Source: Pantoea sp. alder81 (GTDB lineage Bacteria; Pseudomonadota; Gammaproteobacteria; Enterobacterales; Enterobacteriaceae). From it: a stretch of 64,000 bases of DNA. Numbering within the stretch: position 1 is the stretch's first letter; every line of letters starts with the position of its first letter. The notes below the pieces were generated by a model. That model searched no databases and was not told the DNA's origin. It was given only the letters and a program-made list of their open reading frames with translations. Where the stretch lies: positions 620,001-684,000 of the forward strand of contig NZ_JAIUDA010000001.1 of NCBI RefSeq assembly GCF_020179835.1, given 5' to 3'. A program made the translations under genes and the position numbers. Of the stretch, positions 11,348 through 24,456 are shown piece by piece.

Positions 11348-11374
11348 TTTCCCGCGTCATAATGACGCGGGAAA
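11348..11374 (-). terminator. Hairpin downstream of kduD
   Basis: TTTCCCGCGTCAT and ATGACGCGGGAAA form a 13-bp perfect inverted repeat with a minimal loop, 8 bases after the kduD stop. The following sequence is AT-rich without a pure U run. Confidence 0.65.
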
Positions 11375-11382
11375 AGAACAGG

Positions 11383-12144
11383 TTAGCGTGCTAACCATCC
11401 GCCATCGACGGCGAGCGTGTAGCCATGAACATAATTCGCCGCGTCAGAAGCCAGGAAAACAATCGGACCCATCATGTCATCCGGAATACCCCAGCGGCCG
11501 GCAGGGATACGCCCGAGGATCTCTTCGTTGCGCGACTCATCATTGCGCAGTTGTTCGGTGTTATTGGTCGCCATATAGCCGGGAGCGATGGCATTAACAT
11601 TAATGCCGTGTTTTGCCCACTCATTTGCCATCAGACGCGTTAAGCCCATCACCGCACTTTTCGACGCCGTATAGGAAGGCACGCGAATGCCGCCCTGGAA
11701 GGAGAGCATCGAGGCGATATTGATAATCTTGCCGCCGTTGCCCTGAGCGATAAACTGGCGCGCCACCTGCTGAGACAGGAAGAACAGGCTTTTGCTGTTG
11801 ATGTTCATCACATCATCCCAATCCTGCTCGCTGAAGTTGAGGGCATCCTCACGGCGGATGATGCCTGCGTTATTCACCAGAATATCGATGCGCCCAGCCT
11901 GGGCAACGGCTTGTTCAACAATCTGCGGCACCCCTGATGGCTGAGTCAGGTCGGCCTGAATCGACCAAAAGCGGCGACCTAAGGCTTCCACTTTATCCTG
12001 GGTGTCGGCAGGTCCGGCGCGGTTAACGCCGATGATGTCGCAGCCCGCTTGCGCCAGTCCTAATGCCATTCCCTGACCTAAACCGGTGTTGCAGCCGGTC
12101 ACCAGCGCAATTTTGCCTTCCAGATTAAATGCGTTAAGGATCAT
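11383..12144 (-). CDS. kduD: 2-dehydro-3-deoxy-D-gluconate 5-dehydrogenase KduD
   Basis: The 253-residue short-chain dehydrogenase reduces 2,5-diketo-3-deoxygluconate to 2-keto-3-deoxygluconate in pectin and hexuronate breakdown. The NAD-binding TGCNTGLGQG lies at 16-25 and NNAG near 92. Catalytic Ser (ASMLSF) and YTASK (Tyr158, Lys162) follow. Length equals the E. coli and Dickeya enzymes. It lies 12 bases downstream of kduI and is surely co-transcribed. Compared with E. coli the pair is inserted between ydjM and hxpB. Confidence 0.95.
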   Translation of the reverse strand: MILNAFNLEGKIALVTGCNTGLGQGMALGLAQAGCDIIGVNRAGPADTQDKVEALGRRFWSIQADLTQPSGVPQIVEQAVAQAGRIDILVNNAGIIRREDALNFSEQDWDDVMNINSKSLFFLSQQVARQFIAQGNGGKIINIASMLSFQGGIRVPSYTASKSAVMGLTRLMANEWAKHGINVNAIAPGYMATNNTEQLRNDESRNEEILGRIPAGRWGIPDDMMGPIVFLASDAANYVHGYTLAVDGGWLAR

Positions 12145-12156
12145 CTTTCGCTCCTG

Positions 12157-12993
12157 TTAGCGCAGCGCGCTGATGCTGACGTGGTCCATGTCATCGAATA
12201 CCTGGTTTTCGCCCACCATGCCCCAGATAAAGGTATAGCGCTGTGTGCCCACTCCGGCATGAATAGACCAGCTCGGCGAAATCACCGCCTGCTCGTTATG
12301 CACCAGCAAATGGCGCGTCTCCTGCGGTTGGCCCATCATGTGGAAGACGGCACTGTCATCCGCCATATCAAAGTAGAAGTACACTTCCATTCGACGTTCA
12401 TGGGTATGGCACGGCATGGTGTTCCACAGATTGCCGTCATCAAGGCGCGTCAGTCCCATGGTGAGCTGGCAGGTGGGTAACACATCCGGCACGATAAATT
12501 TATTAATAGTGCGGCGGTTTGAGGTTGCGGCATCGCCCAGCGTGGCTTTGACCGCATCTTCTAAGGTGATCTTTTTATCCGGATAACGGGTGTGTGCCGG
12601 TGCGCTGTTGTAGTAAAACTTCGCTGGATGGCTGGCATCGCTGCTGCGGAAAACCACGCTTTTAGCGCCCTGGCCGACATACAGCGCCTCCTGATGGCCC
12701 ACCTCCCAGGTTTTTCCATCGACGTCAATTAAGCCCGGCCCGCCAATATTAATCACCCCCAGCTCGCGGCGTTCGAGAAAATAGCTGACGCCCAATTGCT
12801 TGCCGACTTCCTCGCCAATCGTCACCGACTGTTGCACGGGCATAACGCCGCCAATGATGATGCGGTCAATGTGGCTGTAGGTCAGGGTGTAGTTGTCGGC
12901 GTCAAAAATTTTTTCGATCAAAAATTCGCGACGTAATCCGGCAGTGTCCAGATTTTTTGCATGCTCAGTATGAATGCTTTGACGAACGTCCAT
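12157..12993 (-). CDS. kduI: 5-keto-4-deoxyuronate isomerase KduI
   Basis: KduI converts 5-keto-4-deoxyuronate, made from unsaturated oligogalacturonides, to 2,5-diketo-3-deoxygluconate, the KduD substrate. The start [13 protein letters not shown] gives 278 residues as in E. coli; a longer frame to 13044 adds 17 residues lacking similarity. The cupin zinc site is visible as [14 protein letters not shown] (HxH-x4-E), with a further His in [21 protein letters not shown] precedes the ATG. A KdgR operator lies 82 bases upstream, so pectin-derived inducers probably control the operon. Confidence 0.96.
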   Translation of the reverse strand: MDVRQSIHTEHAKNLDTAGLRREFLIEKIFDADNYTLTYSHIDRIIIGGVMPVQQSVTIGEEVGKQLGVSYFLERRELGVINIGGPGLIDVDGKTWEVGHQEALYVGQGAKSVVFRSSDASHPAKFYYNSAPAHTRYPDKKITLEDAVKATLGDAATSNRRTINKFIVPDVLPTCQLTMGLTRLDDGNLWNTMPCHTHERRMEVYFYFDMADDSAVFHMMGQPQETRHLLVHNEQAVISPSWSIHAGVGTQRYTFIWGMVGENQVFDDMDHVSISALR

Positions 12994-13074
12994 CTCAGAC
13001 CTCTCAAAGTTAAAGGAAGTGTCCCGAAGTGGGTCTTTGGGCATCTTAGGCAGGATGGGATGTTAATTCAATAA

Positions 13075-13095
13075 AAATGAAACGTTGTTTTATTT
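13075..13095 (-). promoter_or_regulatory. KdgR operator of kduID
   Basis: AAATGAAACG-TTGTTTTATTT fits the published degenerate KdgR consensus AATRAAAYRNYRTTTYATT at every defined position. It lies about 80 bases upstream of kduI. KdgR is the IclR-family repressor of pectinolysis genes in enterobacteria, released by 2-keto-3-deoxygluconate. Confidence 0.85.
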
Positions 13096-13160
13096 ATTTG
13101 TGTGAGCGATCAAATACGCGGTGATGTTGCCGTAGTGAGCGTTTGGGAATAATGCAAAGC

Positions 13161-13180
13161 GTTGCCCAGAGGCGGGCAAC
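13161..13180 (-). terminator. Hairpin downstream of hxpB
   Basis: GTTGCCC-AGAGGC-GGGCAAC forms a 7-bp stem about 45 bases past the hxpB stop on the minus strand. No U run follows, so it may not terminate efficiently. Confidence 0.35.
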
Positions 13181-13225
13181 GAGAGTGGATGGGCTGAGTC
13201 CTGGCCCGGCACAGGTGCATCGGAA

Positions 13226-13894
13226 TTAATTGAACAGATGCTCAGCTTTTAATTCAGTCAAATTCGCCAGCTTCACATTGGCCAGCGCCCAACGCGCATC
13301 ATCCGCGTACTCGGCTGCAGGCACTACAATCGAACGCATGCGCGCGGCTTTAGTAGCGATCATGCCATTAAACGAATCTTCCAGCGTCACGCAGTTCAGC
13401 GGGTCCACACCTAACTTCGCGGCCGCATCCAGATAAACCTGCGGATGAGGTTTGCTGTACGGCAGAGCTTCGGCTGAAGCAATCGCGTCGAAGTACTTGC
13501 GCAGGTCGAACATCTCCAGCACGCGCTCAAGCATCAACAGCGGTGAGGCGGAGGCGAGGGCGATGTTTAATCCCTGCTGCTGGCAAAGTTGCAATGCCTG
13601 TTCAACACCGGGCAGCAAGGGACGCGTCTCCTCAACTAATGCTAATGCGCGTGCAATGATACGTTGCGTTACTTCTGCCTGATCCGGGCCGCTCCACGGC
13701 AAGGCTTCGTACCACATGCGAACGGTTTGATCGATGCGCAGACCCAGCGTATCGGGCAGTTCATGGCGGCGTGTGATATCCACGCCGAGACTCGCAAACA
13801 CATCCAGTTCTGCCTGATCCCATAAGGGTTCAGAGTCGATCAGCAATCCGTCCATATCAAAAATAGCGGCCAACACCGGGCGACGATAAGACAT
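13226..13894 (-). CDS. hxpB: Hexitol phosphatase HxpB (YniC), HAD family
   Basis: The 222-residue HAD phosphatase acts on sugar phosphates; in E. coli YniC dephosphorylates 2-deoxyglucose-6-P and hexitol phosphates. Motif I DMDGLLIDSE has the nucleophile Asp13 and acid/base Asp15. Motif II is ALASAS, motif III includes KPHPQVYLDAAAKLG, and motif IV is TLEDSFNGM. Length equals E. coli YniC. It is transcribed away from yniB, with a 143-base gap. Confidence 0.92.
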   Translation of the reverse strand: MSYRRPVLAAIFDMDGLLIDSEPLWDQAELDVFASLGVDITRRHELPDTLGLRIDQTVRMWYEALPWSGPDQAEVTQRIIARALALVEETRPLLPGVEQALQLCQQQGLNIALASASPLLMLERVLEMFDLRKYFDAIASAEALPYSKPHPQVYLDAAAKLGVDPLNCVTLEDSFNGMIATKAARMRSIVVPAAEYADDARWALANVKLANLTELKAEHLFN

Positions 13895-14037
13895 ACAACA
13901 GCTCCGTTTGAAATTTGCCCTACCATACCATGGGCAGCAGGGAAATCCGACTCACGGCAGGTTACGCATTTTTCAGGAAAAAATGCCGTAGTGCAGGTAG
14001 ACTTAGGGCAAAACTACTGTATGTGAAGGGAGACACC

Positions 14038-14574
14038 ATGACTTACCAACAGGCTGGCCGCATCGCCATCCTTAAGCGAGTGGCTGGCTGGGTAATTTTT
14101 ATTCCAGCGCTGCTATCTACCATCATCTCGATTCTGGGTTTCATGTTTAAACACAGTGAAAAACAGCCGGGAATTGATGCAGTGATGCTGGATTTTGTCC
14201 ATGTCATGGTCGACATGATCAAGTTCAACACGCCGTTTTTGAACATGTTTTGGCAAAATTCGCCAGTACCTGAGTTTAATGGCGGTGCCAATATTGGCTT
14301 CTGGATCATCTACATTCTGATTTTCGTCGGGATTGCTTTACAGGCATCTGGCGCGCGTATGTGGCGTCAGTCACGCCATATCAAAGAAGGCATTGAGGAT
14401 CAGCTGATTCTCGAACAAGCCAAAGGTGTGGATGGGCGCACGCGTGCGCAATTGGAAGAGAAAATCCATATACCGCGTCATACCATTTTGTTGCAGATTT
14501 TCCCGCTCTATATCCTGCCGATTGTCATTGCCATCGCCGGTTATTTTGTCCTGAAATTACTGGGCATGCTGTAA
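14038..14574 (+). CDS. yniB: Inner-membrane protein YniB
   Basis: The 178-residue protein has three hydrophobic helices: near the N-terminus (WVIFIPALLSTIISILGF), in the middle (FWIIYILIFVGIALQA) and at the C-terminus (IFPLYILPIVIAIAGYFVL). A charged stretch lies between the last two. It matches E. coli YniB in size and position. The ATG at 14038 follows AAGGGAGACACC; an upstream frame from 13915 adds 41 unlikely residues. Function is unknown. Confidence 0.88.
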   Translation: MTYQQAGRIAILKRVAGWVIFIPALLSTIISILGFMFKHSEKQPGIDAVMLDFVHVMVDMIKFNTPFLNMFWQNSPVPEFNGGANIGFWIIYILIFVGIALQASGARMWRQSRHIKEGIEDQLILEQAKGVDGRTRAQLEEKIHIPRHTILLQIFPLYILPIVIAIAGYFVLKLLGML

Positions 14575-14576
14575 AG

Positions 14577-14599
14577 CGTCAGGCCGGTCTGGCCTGACG
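14577..14599. terminator. Hairpin between convergent yniB and yniA
   Basis: CGTCAGGCC-GGTCT-GGCCTGACG is a perfect 9-bp stem that overlaps the last codons of yniA and starts 2 bases after the yniB stop. It could end both transcripts, but U runs are short. Confidence 0.5.
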
Positions 14600-15472
14600 T
14601 TGTCCTAACGCATCTTCATTTAATAGCTGGTCAATCGCGAATTGTGCGGCGTTTGTCCAGTTACCTGCAAACACGTTGGCGCGATTAAGCAAATAATAGA
14701 GCTGATACACCGGCTGCCGTTGTGAAAACCCTTCTGCCAGTGGCCATATTGAGTGATATCCCTCGTAAATCTGGCGCGGCAATTCGACGTAGTAATTCAA
14801 CATCGCGAGATCGCACTCCCGATCGCCCCAATAGCAGGCAGGGTCAAACAGCCATGGTCCACTGCTGCTGTCCGCGCAATTGGCAGGCCATAAGTCGCCG
14901 TGTAGCAAAGAAGGTTCAGGATGATGATTAGCCAGCGCGCGTTGTACGCAATCGACGATCAATTCGGTGTTGCCATATTGCACCCCTTTCTCAGCGGCCA
15001 ACTGCAGCTGCCAGCCAATACGCTGTTCAGCAAAGAATACCGACCAGCGACGTAACCAACTGTTGGGCTGTGGGGAGGTGGTGATGTTGTTGTCATAATC
15101 GAGGCCAAACTGCGGTTGCTCGCTCCATTGATGCAGACGAGCTAACTGCTGGCCAAGCTGGAAGGCACTAAGTTCGTTTAGCGCCTCTGGCTGAATATAC
15201 TCCAGCAGCAAAAAGCTGCTGTCGCGGTCATTACCAACGCCATACACTTTTGGCACCCGCACCGTCTGCGTCCGCGCCAGCAAGCCCAGCTGGTCAGCTT
15301 CCCAGCTAAACAGAGTGAGCATATCGCGCTTATTACATTTGACGAAAACGTCGAGATCGCCATAGCGTAGGCGCCAGGCGGGATGCACATCGCCACCGGG
15401 AAGTTCATAACGTTCAGTGACTTCAGCTTCACCGGCGTGTTCGCTTAACAGACGACTAATGGCTGACCACAT
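14579..15472 (-). CDS. yniA: YniA, fructosamine kinase-family protein
   Basis: The 297-residue protein belongs to the fructosamine/ketosamine-3-kinase family (APH fold), which phosphorylates glycated amines for deglycation. Catalytic-loop LLHGDLWPANC and metal-binding FDPACYWGDRECDLAM are visible, and FVKCNKRDM supplies the ATP-binding Lys. The family in E. coli has 286 residues. YniA has no firmly established physiological substrate. It is downstream of ydiZ with an 89-base gap, the same order as in E. coli. Confidence 0.88.
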   Translation of the reverse strand: MWSAISRLLSEHAGEAEVTERYELPGGDVHPAWRLRYGDLDVFVKCNKRDMLTLFSWEADQLGLLARTQTVRVPKVYGVGNDRDSSFLLLEYIQPEALNELSAFQLGQQLARLHQWSEQPQFGLDYDNNITTSPQPNSWLRRWSVFFAEQRIGWQLQLAAEKGVQYGNTELIVDCVQRALANHHPEPSLLHGDLWPANCADSSSGPWLFDPACYWGDRECDLAMLNYYVELPRQIYEGYHSIWPLAEGFSQRQPVYQLYYLLNRANVFAGNWTNAAQFAIDQLLNEDALGQRQARPA

Positions 15473-15561
15473 GGGGTAATCCTCTTTATTCGCTGCGTCA
15501 GATGGATTGTAGCGCTCAAAACTTCAGCAAAACCAGCGGCGCTGCGATTATTTGTGGCACG

Positions 15562-15852
15562 TCAGAGTTTTGCCTTAAGAAATTCTTCCAGTGTGATGAT
15601 TTCCACCTCCACTTTGCGATGTAAGGCAACATCTGCCAGCCCGGCGGCGTGTTCCGTAATCTCATGTTGTTCCAGGGCACTGATGATGCCGAAACTGTTG
15701 GTTCCCAGTTCATGCGAATGGCCTTCATCATCGTGAAGCGTGGTGGTGTAGCCGCCGCTGACCATCACGCTGTTGAGGGATTGAAGATCCCCAAGACTCT
15801 CATCGGGGTAGCTTAGCGTGACAATGTAACGTTTAAGGTTGTGGTCACTCAT
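15562..15852 (-). CDS. ydiZ: GhoS-like small protein at the ydiZ locus
   Basis: The 96-residue protein resembles the GhoS endoribonuclease antitoxin. YIVTLSYPDE, then GTNSFGI, an acidic helix and VEVEIITLEEFL align with YVVSFDYP, NENSFAI and LNIMTVDDYF recalled from GhoS. GhoS is the antitoxin of a type V system and cleaves the toxin ghoT mRNA. No GhoT-like small membrane ORF is adjacent: only 89 bases separate this gene from yniA. Size and position next to yniA match E. coli ydiZ. The second ATG (15852) is chosen because AGGTGA abuts the first at 15855. Confidence 0.72.
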   Translation of the reverse strand: MSDHNLKRYIVTLSYPDESLGDLQSLNSVMVSGGYTTTLHDDEGHSHELGTNSFGIISALEQHEITEHAAGLADVALHRKVEVEIITLEEFLKAKL

Positions 15853-15855
15853 CAT

Positions 15856-16184
15856 TCACCTCATTGTAATGGAACAGATTTCAGCGTAGACCAGCGCTGC
15901 GGATAGAGCGAATTCTGCACAATTGAGGCCAGAAAGAGAGGTGTAAATCTGCGTCAGCGGGCTTCAGAAAATTCTTGTAGCAATTGGGCTGCTATTTCGC
16001 TAATTGCCTCTTATAATGCGCACCGGTAATGGGAAAACTCCTATTAACCATGCGGTTCCAACGCGGAACCTGGCATTTCTGGCACCTTCATACTTATTTA
16101 CAAAACTTACCGTAAATTGCATTGATTGGCTGGGAAAACTCTTCAGACTCACTCTTTTTTAAACTGTCGTACGGGTCACATTTA
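15856..16184. other. Intergenic region between divergent ydiZ and ydiY
   Basis: No coding frame is convincing here. The only visible structure is a small hairpin, GGTTCC-AACGC-GGAACC at 16054-16070, about 115 bases upstream of ydiY. Divergent promoters must lie here. pfkB, which precedes ydiZ in E. coli, is absent. Confidence 0.5.
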
Positions 16185-16946
16185 ATGAAAGCCTTTAATA
16201 AGCTGTCCGCTGTTTTATTGCTCTCTGCTGGAGCATTTTGTCACCAGGCATTTGCAGATAACACCGTTTTTACCTCTATGGATGACCCTTCAACGGCAAA
16301 AAAACCGTTTGAAGGCAGCGCGTCAGCCGGTTATTTGGCACAGACAGGGAATACCACCAGTTCATCTTTGAGCGCGTCAACCAATATGACGTGGTATCAG
16401 ACCAACACCGCTTACAGTTTGTGGGGCAACGCCGCGAACAACTCATCTAACGATGAGCGTTCCTCAGAGACTTACAACATCGGTGGGCGTACCCGTTACA
16501 ACATGAACAGCGCGGACTATCTGTTCGGTCAGGCGAGCTGGTTGAGCGACCGTTTTAACGGTTATGACGCACGTGATGTAGCAACCGCAGGTTATGGTCG
16601 CCAGATCCTGAACGGTCCGGTGCATTCACTGCGTGCTGAATTCGGTCCTGGTGTTCGTTACGATGACTTCCATGAAGGTGGTCACGAAACCAAGGCACTG
16701 GGTTACGGTGCTGTGAGCTACCAGTGGCAGCTGACCGATACCACCAAGTTCATCCAGGGTGTTTCCGTGTTGAGCAGCTTCGGTGAAGATACGACCCTTA
16801 ACTCTGAAACCGGTTTGCAGGTCGCCATCAACGATCACTTCGCTCTGAAGCTGGCGTATAACGTGACCTGGAACAACAATCCGCCGGAATCTGCGCCGGA
16901 TCGTACCGATACCAAAACCACCATCCAGCTCTCCTACGCCATGTAA
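16185..16946 (+). CDS. ydiY: Outer-membrane DUF481 protein YdiY
   Basis: The start MKAFNKLSAV gives 253 residues, against 252 in E. coli, with a signal peptide ending HQAFA. An upstream frame from 16122 adds 21 unsupported residues. The mature part is rich in alternating aromatic and polar residues typical of beta strands, e.g. EGSASAGYLAQTGNT and SLRAEFGPGVRYDDF. It ends in a beta signal-like TIQLSYAM. DUF481 proteins are presumed outer-membrane beta barrels. In E. coli ydiY is reported as acid-inducible; its function is unknown. Confidence 0.9.
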   Translation: MKAFNKLSAVLLLSAGAFCHQAFADNTVFTSMDDPSTAKKPFEGSASAGYLAQTGNTTSSSLSASTNMTWYQTNTAYSLWGNAANNSSNDERSSETYNIGGRTRYNMNSADYLFGQASWLSDRFNGYDARDVATAGYGRQILNGPVHSLRAEFGPGVRYDDFHEGGHETKALGYGAVSYQWQLTDTTKFIQGVSVLSSFGEDTTLNSETGLQVAINDHFALKLAYNVTWNNNPPESAPDRTDTKTTIQLSYAM

Positions 16947-16959
16947 GCAAGCTGTGATG

Positions 16960-17002
16960 AAAAAAACCGCTGCCGGCTTGTGCCTTGCAGCGGTTTTTTT
17001 TT
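16960..17002 (+). terminator. Terminator of ydiY
   Basis: AAAAAACCGCTGC and GCAGCGGTTTTTT pair around a 13-base loop, with a long T run. It begins about 14 bases after the stop. Confidence 0.9.
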
Positions 17003-17143
17003 ATCTCCCGATGGCTTAGCGCATTTTTCACGGGTTTAGATCGCGAGCGAAAGCTGCTATTATCTCCGGCGCTTTACATTCCTGGCGTCATTCCGACAAC
17101 GTGGGTCTGACATTACGCCGGGTTACACAAACAGAACTCAATG

Positions 17144-17178
17144 TTGCATGTAGGCTTTCGTGTGGCTTACCACTGCAA
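17144..17178 (+). promoter_or_regulatory. Candidate thrS translational operator hairpin
   Basis: TTGCA and TGCAA enclose an imperfect stem-loop that contains TTCGTGTGG and ends 2 bases before the AAGGA ribosome-binding site. In E. coli ThrRS represses its own translation by binding tRNA-Thr-like hairpins in this leader, with CGU as anticodon mimic. A CGT is present here. Folding is judged by eye only. Confidence 0.35.
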
Positions 17179-17191
17179 TTAAGGATATGAA

Positions 17192-19676
<2,485 letters not shown>

Positions 19677-19691
19677 GCCTTCAAGTAATAA

Positions 19692-19973
<282 letters not shown>

Positions 19974-20040
19974 GTAAACTTTTTATAAATCTGCCTGAAT
20001 ACTTTGCGTACTGCAGAGAATAGGGCATCACAGAATATGA

Positions 20041-20412
<372 letters not shown>

Positions 20413-20420
20413 GTCAGATG

Positions 20421-20446
20421 AAAAAGGGAGCTTGCTCCCTTTTTTA
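20421..20446 (+). terminator. Terminator of the infC-rpmI-rplT operon
   Basis: AAAAAGGGAGC-TT-GCTCCCTTTTTT is an intrinsic terminator 8 bases past the rplT stop. Confidence 0.92.
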
Positions 20447-20469
20447 TTGCCTGCAACTCACGCAAAAGA

Positions 20470-20498
20470 TTGACATTTTAACCGCTGGGCTTTTCAAT
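20470..20498 (+). promoter_or_regulatory. Candidate pheM-pheST promoter
   Basis: A perfect -35 TTGACA (20470-20475) is followed after 17 bases by TTCAAT (20493-20498), 4 of 6 matches to the -10 consensus. It lies about 35 bases upstream of the pheM ATG. Confidence 0.6.
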
Positions 20499-20532
20499 AG
20501 TGCGGTTTCTATCAAGACAAGGTAACGCAAGC

Positions 20533-20577
20533 ATGCACGCTGCTATTTTCCGTTTCTTTTTTTACTTTAGCGCCTGA
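20533..20577 (+). CDS. pheM: PheM leader peptide of the pheST attenuator
   Basis: A 14-codon frame encodes [14 protein letters not shown] with five Phe codons, against [14 protein letters not shown] in E. coli. Ribosome stalling at the Phe codons when charged tRNA-Phe is scarce favours the antiterminator and raises PheRS synthesis. The downstream attenuator hairpin at 20625-20650 is intact. AAGGTAACGCAAGC precedes the ATG. Confidence 0.93.
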   Translation: [14 protein letters not shown]

Positions 20578-20624
20578 CAATCAGGGGCTTTTGCGCATAA
20601 GAAAAGAAACGAAAAATCGCGCTG

Positions 20625-20650
20625 AAAGCCTCCCTCGTGGAGGCTTTTCT
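20625..20650 (+). terminator. pheST attenuator
   Basis: AAAGCCTCC-CTCGT-GGAGGCTTT followed by TCTGTTTC is the Phe attenuator terminator, 48 bases after the pheM stop and before pheS. The GAAAAGAAACG segments upstream could form the competing structure. Confidence 0.85.
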
Positions 20651-20697
20651 GTTTCTGGCGACACTTAATCGGATCTCACGGTCCTTACAAGAACTGA

Positions 20698-21708
<1,011 letters not shown>

Positions 21709-21722
21709 GGGCAGGTTATCCA

Positions 21723-24110
21723 ATGAAATTCAGTGAACTCTGGTTACGCGAATGGGTAAATCCAGCCCTGGACAGCGCTGCGCTGTCTGAGCAAATCACC
21801 ATGGCCGGCCTGGAAGTGGACGGCGTGGATCCGGTCGCCGGTGCCTTCAATGGCGTGGTGGTGGGTGAAGTGGTGGAGTGCGGCCAGCACCCGAACGCGG
21901 ACAAACTGCGCGTGACCAAAATCAACGTGGGCGGCGATCGTCTGCTGGATATCGTCTGTGGCGCGCCAAACTGCCGCCAGGGCCTGAAAGTCGCAGTGGC
22001 TACCGTTGGCGCGGTGCTGCCAGGCGATTTCAAAATCAAAGCAGCGAAACTGCGCGGTGAGCCTTCCGAAGGCATGCTGTGTTCTTTCTCTGAGCTGGGT
22101 ATTTCCGACGATCACAGTGGCATCATTGAACTGCCTGCTGATGCGCCTATTGGCACTGACATCCGCAGCTATCTGCAGTTGGATGACAACACCATCGAAA
22201 TCAGCGTGACGCCAAACCGTGCCGATTGCCTCGGTATTATCGGTATCGCGCGCGATGTGGCAGTGGTCAACGGTTTGCCGCTCACCGAGCCAACGATTGA
22301 GCCGGTTAAAGCGACCATTACCGACACCTTCCCGATCCGCGTAGATGCCACCGCCGCTTGCCCACGTTATCTGGGCCGCGTAGTAAAAGGCATCAATGTG
22401 AAAGCGGCAACGCCACTGTGGATGCGTGAAAAACTGCGCCGCTGCGGCATCCGTTCTATCGATCCGGTAGTAGATATCACCAACTACGTTCTGCTGGAAC
22501 TCGGTCAGCCGATGCACGCCTTTGACCTCGACCGCATTGACGGCGGCATCGTGGTTCGCATGGCGGAACAGGGTGAAGTCCTGACCTTACTGGATGGCAC
22601 CGAAGCCAAACTCAACAGCGATACGCTGGTGATAGCTGATCATCAGAAAGCGCTGGCGATGGGCGGCATTTTTGGTGGTGAGCACTCTGGTGTGAACGAA
22701 GAAACCAAAAACGTGCTGTTTGAGTGTGCCTTCTTTGAACCGCTGGCGATCACCGGCCGTGCACGTCGTCAGGGCCTGCATACCGATGCGTCGCATCGTT
22801 ACGAGCGTGGTGTTGATCCGGCTCTGCAATTCAAAGCCATTGAACGCGCAACCCAACTGCTGCTGGACATCTGTGGCGGTGAAGCGGGTCCGGTTATCGA
22901 TCAAACCGACGCCAGTAAACTGCCTGAGCGCGCCACCATCACGCTGCGTCGCGAAAAACTCGACCGCCTTATCGGTCACGTGATCGCCGATGAGCAGGTC
23001 ACCGATATCCTGACGCGTCTCGGCTGCGAAGTGACCGTAGGCAATGGCGAGTGGACAGCCGTTGCGCCAAGCTGGCGTTTCGATATGGCGATTGAGGAAG
23101 ATCTGGTTGAGGAAGTGGCCCGCGTATACGGCTACAACAACATCCCAGACGTGCCGGTAAAAGCCAGCCTGATTATGACGAAGCATCGCGAAGCGGATCT
23201 GTCGCTGAAGCGCGCGCGTAACCTGTTGGTCGATAAAGGCTATCAGGAAGCGATTACCTACAGCTTCGTTGATCCGAAAGTGCAGCAGCTGCTGCATCCG
23301 GGTGAAGAAGCGCTGATCCTGCCAAGCCCGATTTCCAGCGACATGTCCGCAATGCGCCTGTCACTGTGGACCGGTCTGCTCGGCGCCGTAGTCTATAACC
23401 AAAATCGTCAGCAAAGCCGTGTACGCCTGTTTGAAAGCGGTTTGCGCTTTGTTCCTGATACGCAGGCCGATCTCGGTATCCGCCAGGATCTTATGCTGGC
23501 GGGCGTTCTGAGCGGTAATCGCTACGAAGAGCATTGGGATCTGGCGCGTCAGACAGTTGACTTCTATGATTTAAAAGGCGATTTAGAATCGTTACTGGAT
23601 TTGACCGGTAAACTCGATGAAATTTCTTTCCGTGCAGAAGCCAATCCGGCGCTGCATCCAGGACAGAGCGCGGCAATTTATTTACGCGGCGAACGAATCG
23701 GATTTATCGGAGTGGTTCATCCGGAGTTGGAACGTAAGCTGGATCTCAACGGCCGCACCTTAGTGTTTGAACTGCTTTGGAATAAGGTCGCAGACCGCGT
23801 CCTGCCTGACGCGCGCGAGATTTCACGCTTCCCGGCGAACCGTCGTGATATCGCTGTGGTAGTGGCTGAAAACGTGCCCGCAGCAGATATCATCGCGGAG
23901 TGTAAGAAAGTTGGCGTAAATCAGGTAGTTGGCGTAAACTTGTTTGACGTGTACCGTGGTAAGGGCGTGAACGAGGGCGAAAAGAGCCTCGCGATTAGCC
24001 TGATTTTGCAGGATACCAGCCGGACACTCGAAGAAGAGGAGATTGCCGCGACCGTTGCCAAATGCGTTGCGGCATTAAAAGAGCGATTCCAGGCAACCTT
24101 GAGGGATTGA
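21723..24110 (+). CDS. pheT: Phenylalanyl-tRNA synthetase beta subunit
   Basis: The 795-residue subunit matches E. coli PheT in length. Visible domains in order: EMAP/OB-type tRNA-binding region (about 40-150, [26 protein letters not shown]), B3/B4 editing domain ([11 protein letters not shown] near 362), B5 ([19 protein letters not shown]), catalytic-like core, and the C-terminal FDX anticodon-binding domain ([15 protein letters not shown]). It begins 14 bases after pheS and ends 4 bases before ihfA. Confidence 0.98.
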   Translation: MKFSELWLREWVNPALDSAALSEQITMAGLEVDGVDPVAGAFNGVVVGEVVECGQHPNADKLRVTKINVGGDRLLDIVCGAPNCRQGLKVAVATVGAVLPGDFKIKAAKLRGEPSEGMLCSFSELGISDDHSGIIELPADAPIGTDIRSYLQLDDNTIEISVTPNRADCLGIIGIARDVAVVNGLPLTEPTIEPVKATITDTFPIRVDATAACPRYLGRVVKGINVKAATPLWMREKLRRCGIRSIDPVVDITNYVLLELGQPMHAFDLDRIDGGIVVRMAEQGEVLTLLDGTEAKLNSDTLVIADHQKALAMGGIFGGEHSGVNEETKNVLFECAFFEPLAITGRARRQGLHTDASHRYERGVDPALQFKAIERATQLLLDICGGEAGPVIDQTDASKLPERATITLRREKLDRLIGHVIADEQVTDILTRLGCEVTVGNGEWTAVAPSWRFDMAIEEDLVEEVARVYGYNNIPDVPVKASLIMTKHREADLSLKRARNLLVDKGYQEAITYSFVDPKVQQLLHPGEEALILPSPISSDMSAMRLSLWTGLLGAVVYNQNRQQSRVRLFESGLRFVPDTQADLGIRQDLMLAGVLSGNRYEEHWDLARQTVDFYDLKGDLESLLDLTGKLDEISFRAEANPALHPGQSAAIYLRGERIGFIGVVHPELERKLDLNGRTLVFELLWNKVADRVLPDAREISRFPANRRDIAVVVAENVPAADIIAECKKVGVNQVVGVNLFDVYRGKGVNEGEKSLAISLILQDTSRTLEEEEIAATVAKCVAALKERFQATLRD

Positions 24111-24114
24111 ACCT

Positions 24115-24417
24115 ATGGCGCTTACAAAAGCTGAAATGTCAGAGTACCTGTTTGAAAAACTCGGGTTGAGCAAACGCGATGCCAAAGAGTTGGTTGAGCT
24201 CTTCTTTGAAGAAGTTCGCCGCGCGTTGGAAAACGGAGAACAGGTTAAACTGTCCGGATTTGGTAATTTTGATCTGCGTGACAAAAACCAACGTCCGGGC
24301 CGTAACCCGAAGACGGGGGAAGATATTCCTATCACTGCCCGCCGAGTGGTGACCTTCCGTCCGGGACAAAAGTTGAAAAGTCGCGTTGAGAACGCGACAC
24401 CGAAGGACGCTGACTAA
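24115..24417 (+). CDS. ihfA: Integration host factor alpha subunit
   Basis: The 100-residue DNA-bending protein pairs with IhfB, encoded elsewhere. The HU/IHF signature [21 protein letters not shown] is present, including the Pro that intercalates at the kink. E. coli IhfA has 99 residues. The gene is 4 bases after pheT. In E. coli it also has its own promoter inside pheT, which I did not try to place. Confidence 0.97.
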   Translation: MALTKAEMSEYLFEKLGLSKRDAKELVELFFEEVRRALENGEQVKLSGFGNFDLRDKNQRPGRNPKTGEDIPITARRVVTFRPGQKLKSRVENATPKDAD

Positions 24418-24428
24418 TTTCAGTATGA

Positions 24429-24456
24429 CAAAAAGGCCGCTTAGCGGCCTTTTTTA
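24429..24456 (+). terminator. Terminator of the pheST-ihfA operon
   Basis: AAAAAGGCCGC-TTA-GCGGCCTTTTTT is a strong intrinsic terminator 12 bases after the ihfA stop. Confidence 0.93.

Noticed and set aside
13100..13121. CRP-like half site TGTGA upstream of kduI
   Set aside because: The second half-site (AAATA) matches TCACA at only two of five bases.
15473..16184. Possible ghoT toxin gene next to the GhoS-like gene
   Set aside because: No 50-60 codon frame with two membrane spans was found in either gap.
17003..17191. T-box or amino-acid riboswitch in the thrS leader
   Set aside because: No T-box motif; enterobacterial thrS is controlled by ThrRS binding to its leader, which fits better.
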